Shown: positions 26,868 through 36,824, numbered from the stretch's first letter. The stretch is 64,000 bases of DNA from Paenibacillus sp. SYP-B3998 (GCF_010820665.1 NZ_JAAIKC010000017.1:1-64000), one strand, 5' to 3'. Numbers and translations are program-made. Notes: generated by a model from the letters alone, not told the origin.

Positions 26868-26960
<93 letters not shown>

Positions 26961-27010
26961 TAAACACCTATAATTCCTAGTTAATTACTATGAATTACAA
27001 CCCATGGTTA

Positions 27011-27039
27011 ATTTTATTAAAAACATCTGCAATAGTCAA
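27011..27039 (-). promoter_or_regulatory. Promoter of the opp leader
   Basis: TTGACT (27034-27039), 17-nt spacer, TAAAAT (27011-27016), about 280 bp upstream of oppB. The 502-bp gap 26734-27235 therefore holds this promoter, the microsatellite leader, the attenuator and, at its right, the terminator of the next gene. Confidence 0.65.
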
Positions 27040-27114
27040 CCATAAATTTGAAAAACTGTTTGATCAGCATAGAGTTGGCTGCTGGGCTCGCTTGCTCAAG
27101 CCACTCTATAGCAT

Positions 27115-27158
27115 AAAAAGCAGGTATCGCAGCGTTAATTCTGCGATACCTGCTTTTC
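27115..27158. terminator. Terminator after the ankyrin lipoprotein gene
   Basis: Perfect 13-bp stem GCAGGTATCGCAG (27120-27132) with CTGCGATACCTGC (27141-27153), 8-nt loop, and T-runs on both sides. The stem is nearly identical to that at 18987-19018. Confidence 0.85.
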
Positions 27159-27235
27159 ACCCATTTCCGAAGCCGAAGGTTCTATATACCGGGTGCATTC
27201 AACCCAGTAATTGTAAATGACCAAGTGCAGAAGCA

Positions 27236-28840
27236 TCAGTACCTTTTCAGCTTAAGGATCTCAGCCTTCGATGTAAGTTCTAGCTTCTCCTCAGGATCTT
27301 GCAAGTACCAATGATTAAACCCGTATTTTTCTAACAATTTAGTTATCGCAGGCTCATCCCTAAAATAAGCATTTAAAGAGGCCTCACCTGGCATTGTAAA
27401 TACGACTTCATCACCATTAGCCCCATGTTTAAGTAATTCCTCAGCTATTGTGTAATCACCGTCAGCCAAACTAAAAGCATGCCTTAGTGGTGAACTTTTA
27501 AATTCATAATTACCCATAGGCAAATTAGGGTCTGCTCCATGTTCTAGAAGCCACTTGATTTTCTCAGCATCCTTAGCAACTATCGCATTTCCAAGAACAG
27601 TCCCCGGCCAAGTATTGGCACTAGAGTTAAAAACTTGACCAGAAGTATAAACCGAGATATTAGCATTTATAGGTACAGAATTCTCGCCATCCTGAATGAT
27701 ATCTTTGATTTGATCAACAGATAAACCGTTACCGTTTATTAAGAGTTTTACCGTTCTTTGGGCCTGAATCATACTGCTTTTACTAAGTTTACTCCGAAGC
27801 CTGTCTAATATTTTCTGATCAGTAATCCCTCTAATAAGTGCTACTGTATATGCGTAGTTACCGTTCTCATCTTTGATATCCGTTTTTATTTGATAAGTTA
27901 AAAGCCTATCTAACAACTGATTTTTGCCATTCACATCAAATCTTGCAATAGCTTCAAATAAGTAATATTGCCCATCAGCTAAAGGTCTATCTAACGATTC
28001 ACCGCAGCTTACTAGTGTATTTACATCTCCACTTTCTAATATACTTCTAGTTCCTTCTTTACTTTTCACACCTAACATTTGTCTGAAATTGTAATCTTTC
28101 TCCTCGGTCACATTTTCACACCAACGGCTGGCTTTTATATCCTCGAAAGAAACCTCTCTGATTTCATCTAACTGAAATTCAAGGACATCAAAATTAAAAT
28201 GAACCTTCGCCGAACCCTGTAATATCGTTGGGTGATAGCCAAGCCGAAAGCTTGCAGTTCCAACATTATCTTTATCCAACACAAAGTTATCGAAATGGGC
28301 AGTATGAAAGCCCATATACTTGTCGGTAATCCAATCATGCAGTTCTTTATTATTTACTTTAGAATCTAAGTCGTAAAAAGAAGTTTTGCTGAGTTTACTG
28401 AATACGTCACGATCTAACTCGATAGCGTCTTTATTTTTATTTAGTTTAATGACCGCCACATTCATATTGCCATCACTTCCGCCGGAGGGGGCAGCTATGA
28501 TGATGTTCTTTTCTCCTTTGGCACCTGAAAGCTGCTTAATATCTAATGGCAATTTGCCAAATTCCTCTACTTTTAATTCAAATGATCTCTTTCCATTTGT
28601 TAAGCTAACTTTGAAACCACCTTGACCACCGCTAGCATCAGAAACAACATTCGTTTCATAAATTTCTCGATTTAACGTTACTTCATAATGCTTTAATTTT
28701 TCGTCTTTACTGCCCTGCACTGGTTTACTCGTCTCTTTCATTTCTACAGTTTGTGGAGGAGTCGTATTCATACTCTTTTCTCCGCCCGAGCAACCCGTCA
28801 TCCACAAAAACGAAAGTACAAACAATAAGAACTTTTTCAA
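27236..28840 (-). CDS. Lipoprotein with C-terminal ankyrin repeats
   Basis: A 534-residue lipoprotein with lipobox MTGC (Cys17). The long middle part (about 40-400) resembles no family I know. From about 405 to 520 there are ankyrin-type repeats: LGNAIVAKDAEKIKWLLEHGADPN, then SPLRHAFSLADGDYTIAEELLKHGAN, plus one degenerate copy. Start is TTG with GGGGG 8 nt upstream. Ankyrin repeats on an exported protein suggest binding to another extracytoplasmic protein. The protein may be species-specific. Confidence 0.75.
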   Translation of the reverse strand: MKKFLLFVLSFLWMTGCSGGEKSMNTTPPQTVEMKETSKPVQGSKDEKLKHYEVTLNREIYETNVVSDASGGQGGFKVSLTNGKRSFELKVEEFGKLPLDIKQLSGAKGEKNIIIAAPSGGSDGNMNVAVIKLNKNKDAIELDRDVFSKLSKTSFYDLDSKVNNKELHDWITDKYMGFHTAHFDNFVLDKDNVGTASFRLGYHPTILQGSAKVHFNFDVLEFQLDEIREVSFEDIKASRWCENVTEEKDYNFRQMLGVKSKEGTRSILESGDVNTLVSCGESLDRPLADGQYYLFEAIARFDVNGKNQLLDRLLTYQIKTDIKDENGNYAYTVALIRGITDQKILDRLRSKLSKSSMIQAQRTVKLLINGNGLSVDQIKDIIQDGENSVPINANISVYTSGQVFNSSANTWPGTVLGNAIVAKDAEKIKWLLEHGADPNLPMGNYEFKSSPLRHAFSLADGDYTIAEELLKHGANGDEVVFTMPGEASLNAYFRDEPAITKLLEKYGFNHWYLQDPEEKLELTSKAEILKLKRY

Positions 28841-28980
28841 ATGTATAGCCCCCGCTTTATAAGATAAAAACGCTGTTATCAGAACCCTAGTGATGGCTCT
28901 TCATACAGATTTCCTTTTAACAACATGACTCGATTTGCCTTTCTCTCCACATCAGAGATGGTCCAAAACCCCCGTCATTT

Positions 28981-29646
28981 TCAAAGCGTCATAGCCTGCC
29001 CATATCGCGCTAAGAACGCCTCCTTTTTTTTATAATCCGGTATAATACTCCCAACGCGTCTCCAAAATGATCTATCATGATTCATATGAAGCAGATGACA
29101 TAATTCATGGATGATCACATAATCTATAACTTCAATTGGAGCCATGGCTAAACGATAATTAAAGGTTACCTTTTTATCCGAGCTGCAACTTCCCCACTTG
29201 GTGCTAGACTCTACTACCTCGATGGTTTTGGGCTTTACTCTCAGTTGTATTTGATATCTATTTATTCGTTCTCCTATAATCTTCTTACAGCTTGAAAAAT
29301 AAAACTTTTTGAGATTCCTTTTAAGTTCCTCTTCATTTAACTCGCCCGTATCTATTAACTCATGAAGAAAATACTCTTTCCCAAGATAGAGGAACTTCCC
29401 TTTATTTTCGTACTCTCTTGGCTTCGGTGCTTCTCGAGCCGCCGCATTTTCACGCGATTTCTCCAGTATCCATTTCCCATGATGTTCCACTGCACTTATT
29501 ATCATCTCATGACTTGTAACATTAGGGACTTTAACCGTTATGAGACCTAACGAATCTATGTGAATTGAAATCTTCTTTCTCTTCCCATATTGAACATTAA
29601 CTTCGATTATATGATTTTCAAATTCAATCTTCATAACCACCATCAT
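28981..29646 (-). CDS. YgjP/WLM-type M48 family metallopeptidase
   Basis: A 221-residue protein of the YgjP-like (DUF45) group. The zinc-protease motif HELCHLLHMNH (about residues 178-188) is present, followed by SFWRRVGSIIPDYKKKE, and SSTKWGSCSS lies upstream, all as expected in this family. Many members sit beside type I restriction systems or accessory genes. Four codons into the frame is a second ATG (29634) with GGTGG upstream, which may be the true start. The gene starts 2 nt after the upstream lipoprotein gene and is probably co-transcribed with it. Confidence 0.88.
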   Translation of the reverse strand: MMVVMKIEFENHIIEVNVQYGKRKKISIHIDSLGLITVKVPNVTSHEMIISAVEHHGKWILEKSRENAAAREAPKPREYENKGKFLYLGKEYFLHELIDTGELNEEELKRNLKKFYFSSCKKIIGERINRYQIQLRVKPKTIEVVESSTKWGSCSSDKKVTFNYRLAMAPIEVIDYVIIHELCHLLHMNHDRSFWRRVGSIIPDYKKKEAFLARYGQAMTL

Positions 29647-29648
29647 TT

Positions 29649-31031
29649 CTATAAGTCTCTTTTATAAACACCATTCGCGCTAACATTCGCTCCAAATGCA
29701 GACCTTCCCTTTGCAGTTACTTCAAATGTGTCATTCCCGAAAAACTCAAATGTCAATTCAAAATCAAAATCATCCGCTTTATAGGTAGCTATATAACCAT
29801 CTAATGTTGCAATCTCTTCGATATTTCCCACGTTTACATTTCCAGTTTCAGCGCCTTTAGCTCTCCCATTTACATGGAAGGCATCTACAGCAAACTTGAT
29901 CTTGCCATCGCTTATACTTTCTATATTAATTTGAGATTTATCGTATTCATTCGAAGAAATTTTCGTGAAATTACCTACAAAGTTTTTCATATCAAATGGC
30001 TTCGCCAGATCAAGTACTTGTTTCACTGTCAGCGTTCTACTGGTTGAAGAACCCATTATTCTATTTTCCAAAATTGTATCTTCGATGAAATTACCCCATG
30101 TGTCATTTTTAAATATAAATACATCGGAGAATGGTTTAGCGCCATCTTGTCCCCCGCCAGTGATAAAATTAGCTATGACGATGATATCTGTATAACCGCT
30201 CTTTAAGCTGTAATCATCTATATCTTTAAACGAAATGGCTTCGAATGAGCTAAACATAGCATGGCCATCTTTTCTGTTTGGCGTTAAGACAATGTCTTTC
30301 TTTCCCCCAGTCAAAATTAAAGATAATGGAAAATCTTTATTATTACCCAATTTCGTAACCGGTGTTACCGTCAATTCGCCTATGTCTTCGAACTTTCTTG
30401 CGAAAATTTGTTTTTCCTCAACTTTATATCCCCGTTCCTTGAACCTATCTATGGTAAGGTTCATCGTCCTCATCTTATTAAAAATCCCTTCCTCATATTC
30501 AGGTAACATCTGAAATGTTTTTAGAACATCCGCCATCTGCTCCTGCATCTTTGTCCATGCATCGAAGTTTTTTTTATCACCTTTACTATCAAAAGGAGCT
30601 CCAAGCGAAGAATTTTCTATATACACGTACCCGTTTCGTTCCCCCAAAAATCTAAAAAAGCCAGCTTCTTTATAGGTATTCCAAGTATCTTTTGATACTA
30701 TTCTAATTCCGCGCAAGTATCCCGTTTGCTCTGCATTCGCTTTAAAACTGATTACAATACCGTATGCAGAATCTTCAATCAGATATTTACCTTGCCAGGA
30801 GGTAGGGAAGCTTAAGGAAAATCCCAGCTTTTTATTTTCATATAAAAAATCTTTTGATTGCTGCGCATTAGCTTTTGTATCTTGTGCACTCGTTGTTGAT
30901 GTTGGTTCTAGCGTTGATAGCTGAGGCGCTTGTGTTGAAGATTCCACCGAGTTACGGGTAGCCGATTCCGGATTTCCCGACCCGCACCCGGAAACAATTA
31001 TAAAAAGTATAACAACAACTAATTTCCACAT
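29649..31031 (-). CDS. Lipoprotein of unknown function
   Basis: A 460-residue protein with signal peptide and lipobox VSGC (Cys16), then a Ser/Thr/Gln-rich linker (about 18-58). FSLSFPTSWQGKYLI near residue 75 resembles the PsbP-like/lipoprotein 'FPxSW' domain found in Firmicute lipoproteins. The remaining ~350 residues have no recognised family. GTAGGAG precedes the ATG by 7 nt. It is upstream of the metallopeptidase and co-directional. Confidence 0.75.
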   Translation of the reverse strand: MWKLVVVILFIIVSGCGSGNPESATRNSVESSTQAPQLSTLEPTSTTSAQDTKANAQQSKDFLYENKKLGFSLSFPTSWQGKYLIEDSAYGIVISFKANAEQTGYLRGIRIVSKDTWNTYKEAGFFRFLGERNGYVYIENSSLGAPFDSKGDKKNFDAWTKMQEQMADVLKTFQMLPEYEEGIFNKMRTMNLTIDRFKERGYKVEEKQIFARKFEDIGELTVTPVTKLGNNKDFPLSLILTGGKKDIVLTPNRKDGHAMFSSFEAISFKDIDDYSLKSGYTDIIVIANFITGGGQDGAKPFSDVFIFKNDTWGNFIEDTILENRIMGSSTSRTLTVKQVLDLAKPFDMKNFVGNFTKISSNEYDKSQINIESISDGKIKFAVDAFHVNGRAKGAETGNVNVGNIEEIATLDGYIATYKADDFDFELTFEFFGNDTFEVTAKGRSAFGANVSANGVYKRDL

Positions 31032-31201
31032 TATGGACTCCTACTTTCTACATTCTCCTTTATTGCGCATGCCTTACACATGTTGAATCTTTTCATTGTA
31101 TCCTTTAAGAGGAGTGTTTGTCTCGCTATGATTTTTTAGTATTGTGTGAATAAATGGAAGAATAACAACAAGAAACATGAGAACACAACTTTCAACATGA
31201 C

Positions 31202-31605
31202 TTGAAAGGTATTAAAAAAGCGTTGGAACTTGATTGCGGCGAAGGTCGAAATGCTATACATATCGCAAAACAAGGCGTCAGCGTAGATGCTGTAGATATT
31301 TCCGAAGAAGCAATAAAAGGTGCTCGGTACAATGCAAATAAGCATGCAGTTAATATTAACTTTTATTGTGACAGTGTGTTTAATCTTACATTCGAAAAGC
31401 ACACATTTGATTTGGTCTATGATTCTGGACTATTTCATCATTTGCTCCCCCACCGTAGAATACAATATATATAATGTCAGGAAAATTTGAGTTGGTCGAG
31501 TTAAGGTATATGAATAAGGAACCAAAAGAGCAGGGGTTCGGAGAATCCTTCCTATGGGCAAGTCTAGGAGAAACAAACAATGATGGCATCCACCTGATGA
31601 ATTAG
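31202..31605 (+). pseudogene. Decayed SAM-dependent methyltransferase (internal deletion)
   Basis: The first frame (31202-31474) reads the SAM-binding part: ALELDCGEGRNAIHIAKQG, VDAVDISEEAI and FDLVYDSGLFHHLLPHRR. It stops at TAA and overlaps a second frame (31474-31605) that reads FELVELRYMNKEPKEQGFG and ESFLWASL, the C-terminal end of the same methyltransferase family. About 60-80 residues between them are missing, and an in-frame stop cuts the N terminus. A further fragment (HPPDELGEVQLRALT, ending 31661) may come from another gene. Confidence 0.7.
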
Positions 31606-31718
31606 GAGAAGTACAACTTAGAGCCCTTACAGTCAATGAAACCAAGGCACTTTTAGAATAAATATCTTGGTCGGTCACATAATCATCTACTAATTCTTTC
31701 CCCCCTATTACCAAAAGA

Positions 31719-31749
31719 AAAAAGCCTCTCTTGTCAAGAAGGGCTTTTT
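31719..31749. terminator. Bidirectional terminator-like hairpin
   Basis: AAAAAGCC and GGGCTTTTT flank an imperfect CTTG/CAAG stem, giving T-runs in both directions among gene remnants. Confidence 0.55.
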
Positions 31750-31781
31750 ATACCGTATGAATCCGCATAATACTCCAAAAG

Positions 31782-32036
31782 CTATGAGAGATGACGATAA
31801 AGCAAATATTCACTTGGCTGCAAACCTGATATTGTAAGAGCCGTTTGTTTTATCATTAATATAATACTTCGCTTTCCATTTTCCAGGAAAACAGCTACTA
31901 AACTGACTATTAGCTTTACGTTCTTGTATTTCAGATCGCTAATGCCAAGCTTTTCTAAATAGTAGCTTGCTTTATCTTTTTTCTCTTTTGATTTCATATC
32001 TCGCTTGAAAAATGGCAAAGCAACGTTTTCATACAC
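31782..32036 (-). pseudogene. ABC transporter ATPase fragment
   Basis: The first ~40 residues (YENVALPFFKRDMKSKEKKD, then YLEKLGISDLKYKNV) match the helical segment of ABC ATPases between the Q-loop and the LSGGQ signature. The rest has no signature or Walker B. The gene has lost both ends; sequence after about 31920 reads as unrelated coding remnants in another frame. Confidence 0.6.
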
Positions 32037-32055
32037 ACTATAATTATGCCCTCGA

Positions 32056-33426
32056 TCATTTCCTAGGTTTAAGATAAGGCTCCATCAGCTTCCTTAGCAT
32101 CCCCTTCACTTGCCTTAAGGAGGAAGGAACTTCCCGTTCCACCTGCTCCAGAGACCGGAACGGAAATTCCTCGAGCAGCCCCCGCACATTGGTGCGAATA
32201 TAATCCTTGTCCGTCTTGTGCTGCTGCAGAAGCCGCTCAAAAACTTCAAGCAGTCTGGCATCCGTCACGCCCCTCAGCGCCTGCAAAGCGATGAGCTGCA
32301 CCCGCGCTTCCGTATCTTCCAAGGCCTCGATGAATTTCGACACATAGTCCGCTTTCACAGGGGCAGGGGATTTTCCCGCTTGATACAGCGCCTGGATGCG
32401 AATGTTCTTGTTGGGATAGGAAAAAAAAGGCAGCATGATCAGTAGCATGTCCACCCCGGCTTCGCTCAATATCATCGCTAAGAAGAGAAACGCCTCCTCG
32501 TCGGTCTCCAGCGGCAGCATGGCTGCAAGCTCCTCGGTAAAGCTCCGATCCCCTTCGGGCATGTACCACTTGATAAACTGCAGCGCAAGCAGGCGATCGG
32601 CGGCGTCTTGGCTGCGCAGCTTCTGCCTGATCAGCGGCTCCGCCTGGCCGAATCTCATCTTGGCCAGCACCTGAAGTGCCCAGCGGCACACTTCACTGGA
32701 GCTCTCGTGATAGTGCCGTAGGAGAAAGCCGACGGTTTCATCGCCAATGTCCGGCAGCTTAAGCATACCTTCCAGCGCTTCGATCTTGATGCTTTCCTCC
32801 GCAGCCGACCGGTACAGCTCCATCAGCTCCCGGTCGTCCCCGCCGCGGCGCAGCCCGAACCACGCGCTGTCGTAACCCGCGATCGTCTCGTCCAGCCAGC
32901 GCTCGTACCAGTCCAGAAAGTTCTCTTCATAGGTAAAAAATGTCTTTAGACTGTCCAGATCGACATAGATCACTTTACCCCGGTAATCACCTGTAATCAT
33001 CAGCATCGTTTCGTAGGTGCAACCCTGCTCGCCGATATTGAGCAGCCCTGGGTACTTCTCGTCTTCATCGTCCTCGGAATTTTCATCCAAGCCGCCCTCG
33101 GACGTTCCGGACAGCTCCAGTTTATCTCCCGGGCGCAAGGGCGAAGGCTGCCCTATGAGGTCAAGATCAATGGCCTGCTTGGCGCCCAACGGATGAATTC
33201 CGTAATAAGGTCCCGCTCCTCCGTTCCCCAGCTCCGTTACAAAAGACGCATAAGACTCAGGCAGAGCGATTCCGTGCGCTTGTTCGAACCGCCGAAGCTC
33301 GGCAAGGCTAAGCGGCTCGTTCAGCTTGTACTTATGCGCTCTAGATCCGAATACACTGCACTCCGGATCGGCTTTGGCCGCTTGCTCCAGCTTCCGGCGA
33401 ATCCGGTACAATTGTTCTCTTCGCAT
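32056..33426 (-). CDS. SMI1/KNR4-domain protein with HEAT-like repeats
   Basis: A 456-residue protein. The N-terminal ~170 residues form an SMI1/KNR4 (SUKH) domain: ELRRFEQAHGIALPESYASF, LGNGGAGPYYGIHPL and a later YRGKVIYVDLDS. A helical part (about 215-440) has HEAT-like repeats (LLALQFIKWYM, ALQALRGVTDA). SUKH proteins are often immunity proteins of polymorphic toxin systems, but no toxin is adjacent. The gene is noticeably more GC-rich than the decayed genes on its left. The start at 33426 has GGGGGGAG 3 nt upstream, better than the ATG 30 nt earlier. Confidence 0.82.
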   Translation of the reverse strand: MRREQLYRIRRKLEQAAKADPECSVFGSRAHKYKLNEPLSLAELRRFEQAHGIALPESYASFVTELGNGGAGPYYGIHPLGAKQAIDLDLIGQPSPLRPGDKLELSGTSEGGLDENSEDDEDEKYPGLLNIGEQGCTYETMLMITGDYRGKVIYVDLDSLKTFFTYEENFLDWYERWLDETIAGYDSAWFGLRRGGDDRELMELYRSAAEESIKIEALEGMLKLPDIGDETVGFLLRHYHESSSEVCRWALQVLAKMRFGQAEPLIRQKLRSQDAADRLLALQFIKWYMPEGDRSFTEELAAMLPLETDEEAFLFLAMILSEAGVDMLLIMLPFFSYPNKNIRIQALYQAGKSPAPVKADYVSKFIEALEDTEARVQLIALQALRGVTDARLLEVFERLLQQHKTDKDYIRTNVRGLLEEFPFRSLEQVEREVPSSLRQVKGMLRKLMEPYLKPRK

Positions 33427-33619
33427 GTGCTCCCCCCTTAAATAGACCTCTGTCAATATTTTCAGCAGCCTTTCTATGAGCTTTGGTAAAATTACTTATT
33501 GTAAATATCCAAACATCATAACAAACATGTACCTGTTTTCCAACTTTAGATTTTACAACAATTCTCAAGCTTCCTAGCCAACGCTTCTCAATTATTTTCT
33601 TTAATCATAGCCGTCCCCA

Positions 33620-35707
33620 TCAAGCAATAAACTCAGCCATGATTTTGCTTAATTCAAAGGGAGTAACTCCTTCATTCACAGAAAACACCGTCTGAGCGCT
33701 ATCGGCATGTTCCACGATTCGACCTCTGGACACAGCATGAAGCATGAATAAATCATACAGGTTAGGCTTTGTTAAGGAGGTCATCGCTTTCCCCATTAGA
33801 ACCATACCTTTTTGATTTCCCTCTACATTGTTGTAATAGTTAGGATGCATTTGCAGCGCTAAATCACACCAAATAACCTCCCGCTCCACCAAATCCAAAA
33901 TAACTGGAATCGCAATTCTCGTGTCTGCAGCAATATCGATTCGATCCACCACTGACGAAGGTTCGAAAACTTCCCCAGAATTGGGATGCTTCCTCATCAT
34001 CCAACCTGCAAAACATTCAGGCAAATCACAGTAAGGCTGCTCAGTAAACGAATTCAGTGAGGCGACAATGTAGCGTCCACCATATTTAACAACAGAAGGA
34101 ATATCAATATCTATAAACTCGCAAGCCCCTGAGGGTGCCGATGTAATATCTCCGCTGTGAGCGGCTTTATATTTAGCTGAACGCAAATTCGTGTAGGAAA
34201 TATGTTCGATATACTGCCAATGCTCGTCATACATAACAGCAGAGAGGTCAATATCGACTCTTCCTGTATATATTCCGTCTACCTTCCCTTCTTTCCACCA
34301 TAAGAAAAAGCGGATCGTGTCCCCCTCTGGCATCTCAAGTCGGCTACCCCGAACAATCGTACGAAGTGCCTTGCTCGCCGACCTCTGGGAGAAAGGCATG
34401 ACATACTGCCTCAATCTCGCGTCAACATAAACGTCCCCTAGCGGAGGAAGTTCAGAGAATCGATTCATCAACGTGTTTTTGCACGTTTGTACAATCGTTT
34501 CACAAGCTTCGGTTGCAATGTCGGGAAGTGTATTCGGGATAGCTATTGCTTTCGCTACGTTTCCTTTTGGAAAGAACGTCCGCAACTCATGCCTTTCATT
34601 CCTATGGCTAAAATGAGCCATGACTTGTAACAACACTGGAGTCGAAACATGTACTGCAATTTCCGCAAACTTTTCAATAACTGGGGAGAAATCCTCATTG
34701 ATTCTTAGCAAATGATCCAGCCGTCTAGCAAACTCACCTGCACGATCTTTTAATATATCCACGGCAAGTAATGTATCCTTATCGCGAAGCGCATTTTCAA
34801 CCTTGCCACCGAACGTTTCATAAGGTTTATTATTTCTTAGGATATCAAAAGCTTCCTTACAGCCATCATATTTATTTTTATATTCGGCAGGGTGTAGAAT
34901 CTCTCCGAGACGGATCCAGCGATTTTTATGGCGCAGCATATCCTCAACTCGATTCCCGCATTGCTCAAGCAGGTCCAAAAGCAACCGCCTCTCAGCCCGC
35001 TTGAATTTTCGGAACTTCGTGTTTGCTGCAAGACTTACATCCCCACCCGACAGTGCGACAGCTAACCTTAGTACATCCGTTGCAGTCTTCATGTATTTTC
35101 CGATGAGTTTGATGTTTGCCTTCTCATATTTGAGGAGCGCGCCCACAACAAAACCCACATTTTCTTTTAAAGGAATCTCACCTGGCAGCACGGTACTTAG
35201 ATCATCATAAGTTTCGATTACCCATTCAATATCTTCCTTTTCCGATTCCGAGATCGATACCTTTGCTTGAATGAGATTACGAATGATCTGAGTAAAATCT
35301 TCCGGATTTCCTAAATCGATGATTTCCAAATCAACCTGATCCAATAAGGGAATTCTTTCCATGGGAGCATGTTCGGGCAGTTCGAGCGTTACATAGTGAA
35401 GGATGGCGTTAACGTACAGTTCTGCATCCCTAGCTATCATAACTTGTTGGGGGAAATTAGGGTACATCGGCTTGAAATTTACATGCTCCCCTACGAGGGA
35501 TTTCAAATCCTGCACAAGCTGCTGATACATCCCCAAAAACTCATCTACAGACATCGTTTGAAGAACTTCCATAAGTGGTTTGGAGAAAGTAAACCCTAAG
35601 TACTCCATATTTTTCATTGCTGTTGCTATATATTTTTGGGGAAGACGGTGTTGCCCAGGTTGTACAATGAGCTTTCTATTTCTTCTTAGATAAATGATAT
35701 TTCTCAT
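33620..35707 (-). CDS. TerD-domain protein related to the MXAN_6230/SCO0854 family
   Basis: A 695-residue protein. The C-terminal ~230 residues read as a TerD-like domain: RVDIDLSAVMYDEHW, HISYTNLRS, HSGDITSAPSGACEFIDIDI and a final VSRGRIV region. The N-terminal ~450 residues are helical and resemble the alpha-helical part of MXAN_6230/SCO0854-type proteins (NRWIRLGEILHPAEY), but the RING finger reported for that family is not visible. TerD proteins bind calcium and belong to tellurite/stress systems. No other ter genes are nearby. The start has GAGGAGG 12 nt upstream. Two tandem structured repeats lie in the upstream region. Confidence 0.65.
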   Translation of the reverse strand: MRNIIYLRRNRKLIVQPGQHRLPQKYIATAMKNMEYLGFTFSKPLMEVLQTMSVDEFLGMYQQLVQDLKSLVGEHVNFKPMYPNFPQQVMIARDAELYVNAILHYVTLELPEHAPMERIPLLDQVDLEIIDLGNPEDFTQIIRNLIQAKVSISESEKEDIEWVIETYDDLSTVLPGEIPLKENVGFVVGALLKYEKANIKLIGKYMKTATDVLRLAVALSGGDVSLAANTKFRKFKRAERRLLLDLLEQCGNRVEDMLRHKNRWIRLGEILHPAEYKNKYDGCKEAFDILRNNKPYETFGGKVENALRDKDTLLAVDILKDRAGEFARRLDHLLRINEDFSPVIEKFAEIAVHVSTPVLLQVMAHFSHRNERHELRTFFPKGNVAKAIAIPNTLPDIATEACETIVQTCKNTLMNRFSELPPLGDVYVDARLRQYVMPFSQRSASKALRTIVRGSRLEMPEGDTIRFFLWWKEGKVDGIYTGRVDIDLSAVMYDEHWQYIEHISYTNLRSAKYKAAHSGDITSAPSGACEFIDIDIPSVVKYGGRYIVASLNSFTEQPYCDLPECFAGWMMRKHPNSGEVFEPSSVVDRIDIAADTRIAIPVILDLVEREVIWCDLALQMHPNYYNNVEGNQKGMVLMGKAMTSLTKPNLYDLFMLHAVSRGRIVEHADSAQTVFSVNEGVTPFELSKIMAEFIA

Positions 35708-35742
35708 TGCGGCCTAATGCCTCCTCTTATTCATAAAAATAA

Positions 35743-35811
35743 AATCAGGTAACTTGCATCTCTAGTTTTATCAAAGGTTGGTTTAGAAGGAAGAGATGCA
35801 ATAGCCTGATT
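35743..35811. repeat. Structured repeat A upstream of the TerD-like gene
   Basis: AATCAGG...TTGCATCTC pairs with GAGATGCAA-TAG-CCTGATT. Sequence TAGAAGGAAG precedes the right arm. It is the first of two related hairpins. On the minus strand it is followed by TTATTTTTA, so it could also act as a terminator. Confidence 0.6.
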
Positions 35812-35819
35812 GTGTATTT

Positions 35820-35886
35820 CTTCAGGAAAGCTGCCACCCTAGATATCAGGGTGAGTTATAGAAGGAAGGATGGCAATAGCCTGAAG
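35820..35886. repeat. Structured repeat B, related to repeat A
   Basis: CTTCAGG...GCTGCCACCC pairs with GGATGGCAA-TAG-CCTGAAG. It shares TAGAAGGAAG and GCAATAGCCTGA with repeat A, while the stem bases co-vary. The rest of 35708-36215 holds only the terminator at 36078-36111. Confidence 0.6.
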
Positions 35887-36077
35887 AGTTTAAAAGAAAA
35901 CAACGTACTCAAGTTATCCGCGACTTTCATTGGCGGCCTCTTGAGTGCTATCATCCCATATGTTGGAGTGCACGAACATGGCGAAAGTATTACGACAATA
36001 CTCATTTTTGCTTAACATCCACAATTTCGACTCCTTAGAGACAACATTTTTTTGCCATGCGTACACGAGATGATTAG

Positions 36078-36111
36078 AAAAAAGCCTCCGCCAAATAATG
36101 GTGGAGGCTTT
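36078..36111 (-). terminator. Terminator downstream of the helicase remnant
   Basis: AAAGCCTCCGCCA pairs with TGGTGGAGGCTTT (stem 36081-36111, one G-U), followed in the minus direction by a T-run. Confidence 0.7.
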
Positions 36112-36215
36112 CGAGTCTAAAGAAACATAGATTAACCTATTATTCAATTGAAACAACCCTATCTTAAAGACAGGGCCTACTCGTATCCGCCAGTACCATT
36201 CAGTATAAGATAAAC

Positions 36216-36710
36216 TTACAATTCCATACCGCTATATCCCATAGCACGATAACCTTTTATCCTTTTCTTATACATGTTCATGAGAAGCGGTACTTGAATA
36301 TCAACATATTCATAAATCTGTACATCTTGTTTATTGGCATGCGAGCGGTGCAACCTTCCTGCATATTGCCGCAAGCTTCCTTTCCATGAGATCGGATGAA
36401 CTAGAAATAACGTATCCAGCCTTGCATCATCGAAGCCTTCCCCAATCAATTTCCCCGTAGCAATAAAAACTCGCTCTTCCGTATCAGGTATACTTGCAAT
36501 CCGCTGCCTAATCGCCTCTCGTTGTTTTTTGCCCATACCACCACGTAAAACAATCACATTTTTAGCGAATTATTCAAGCTTCCTTTCAAAATATTCTACA
36601 TGTGCTGTTCTCATCATCTACTAGCAACCGATAAACAGATTGTATAGAAGGACTGGCCGTCTGATCAGGTAATCGAAAAGACGTATACCTCGGCACTTCA
36701 CATATAAAAA
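36216..36710 (-). pseudogene. Remnant of a superfamily 2 helicase C-terminal domain
   Basis: The frame at 36216-36557 reads VIVLRGGMGKKQREAI, FIATGKLIGEGFDD and RQYAGRLHRSHANKQDV, the C-terminal helicase motifs IV-VI. It extends upstream as ERKLE-stop-FAKN. A separate frame above it reads RYTSFRLPDQTASPSIQSVY, which belongs to the same helicase. About 30 residues, a frameshift and a stop separate the two. The N-terminal nuclease/helicase part is gone. Confidence 0.7.
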
Positions 36711-36824
36711 TGGACGATCTTCCGAAAAAACGTAAGTTTTTCAGTGGCCACACTAATCGTTCGGTTTCTTTTTTATTATAAAGATAATAGAAAAAGAACA
36801 ACCCAAATCTCGTGGTCGTTCTTC

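Noticed and set aside
31139-31402. An 88-codon minus-strand frame
   Set aside because: It is antisense to the methyltransferase remnant and has a composition unlike a real protein.
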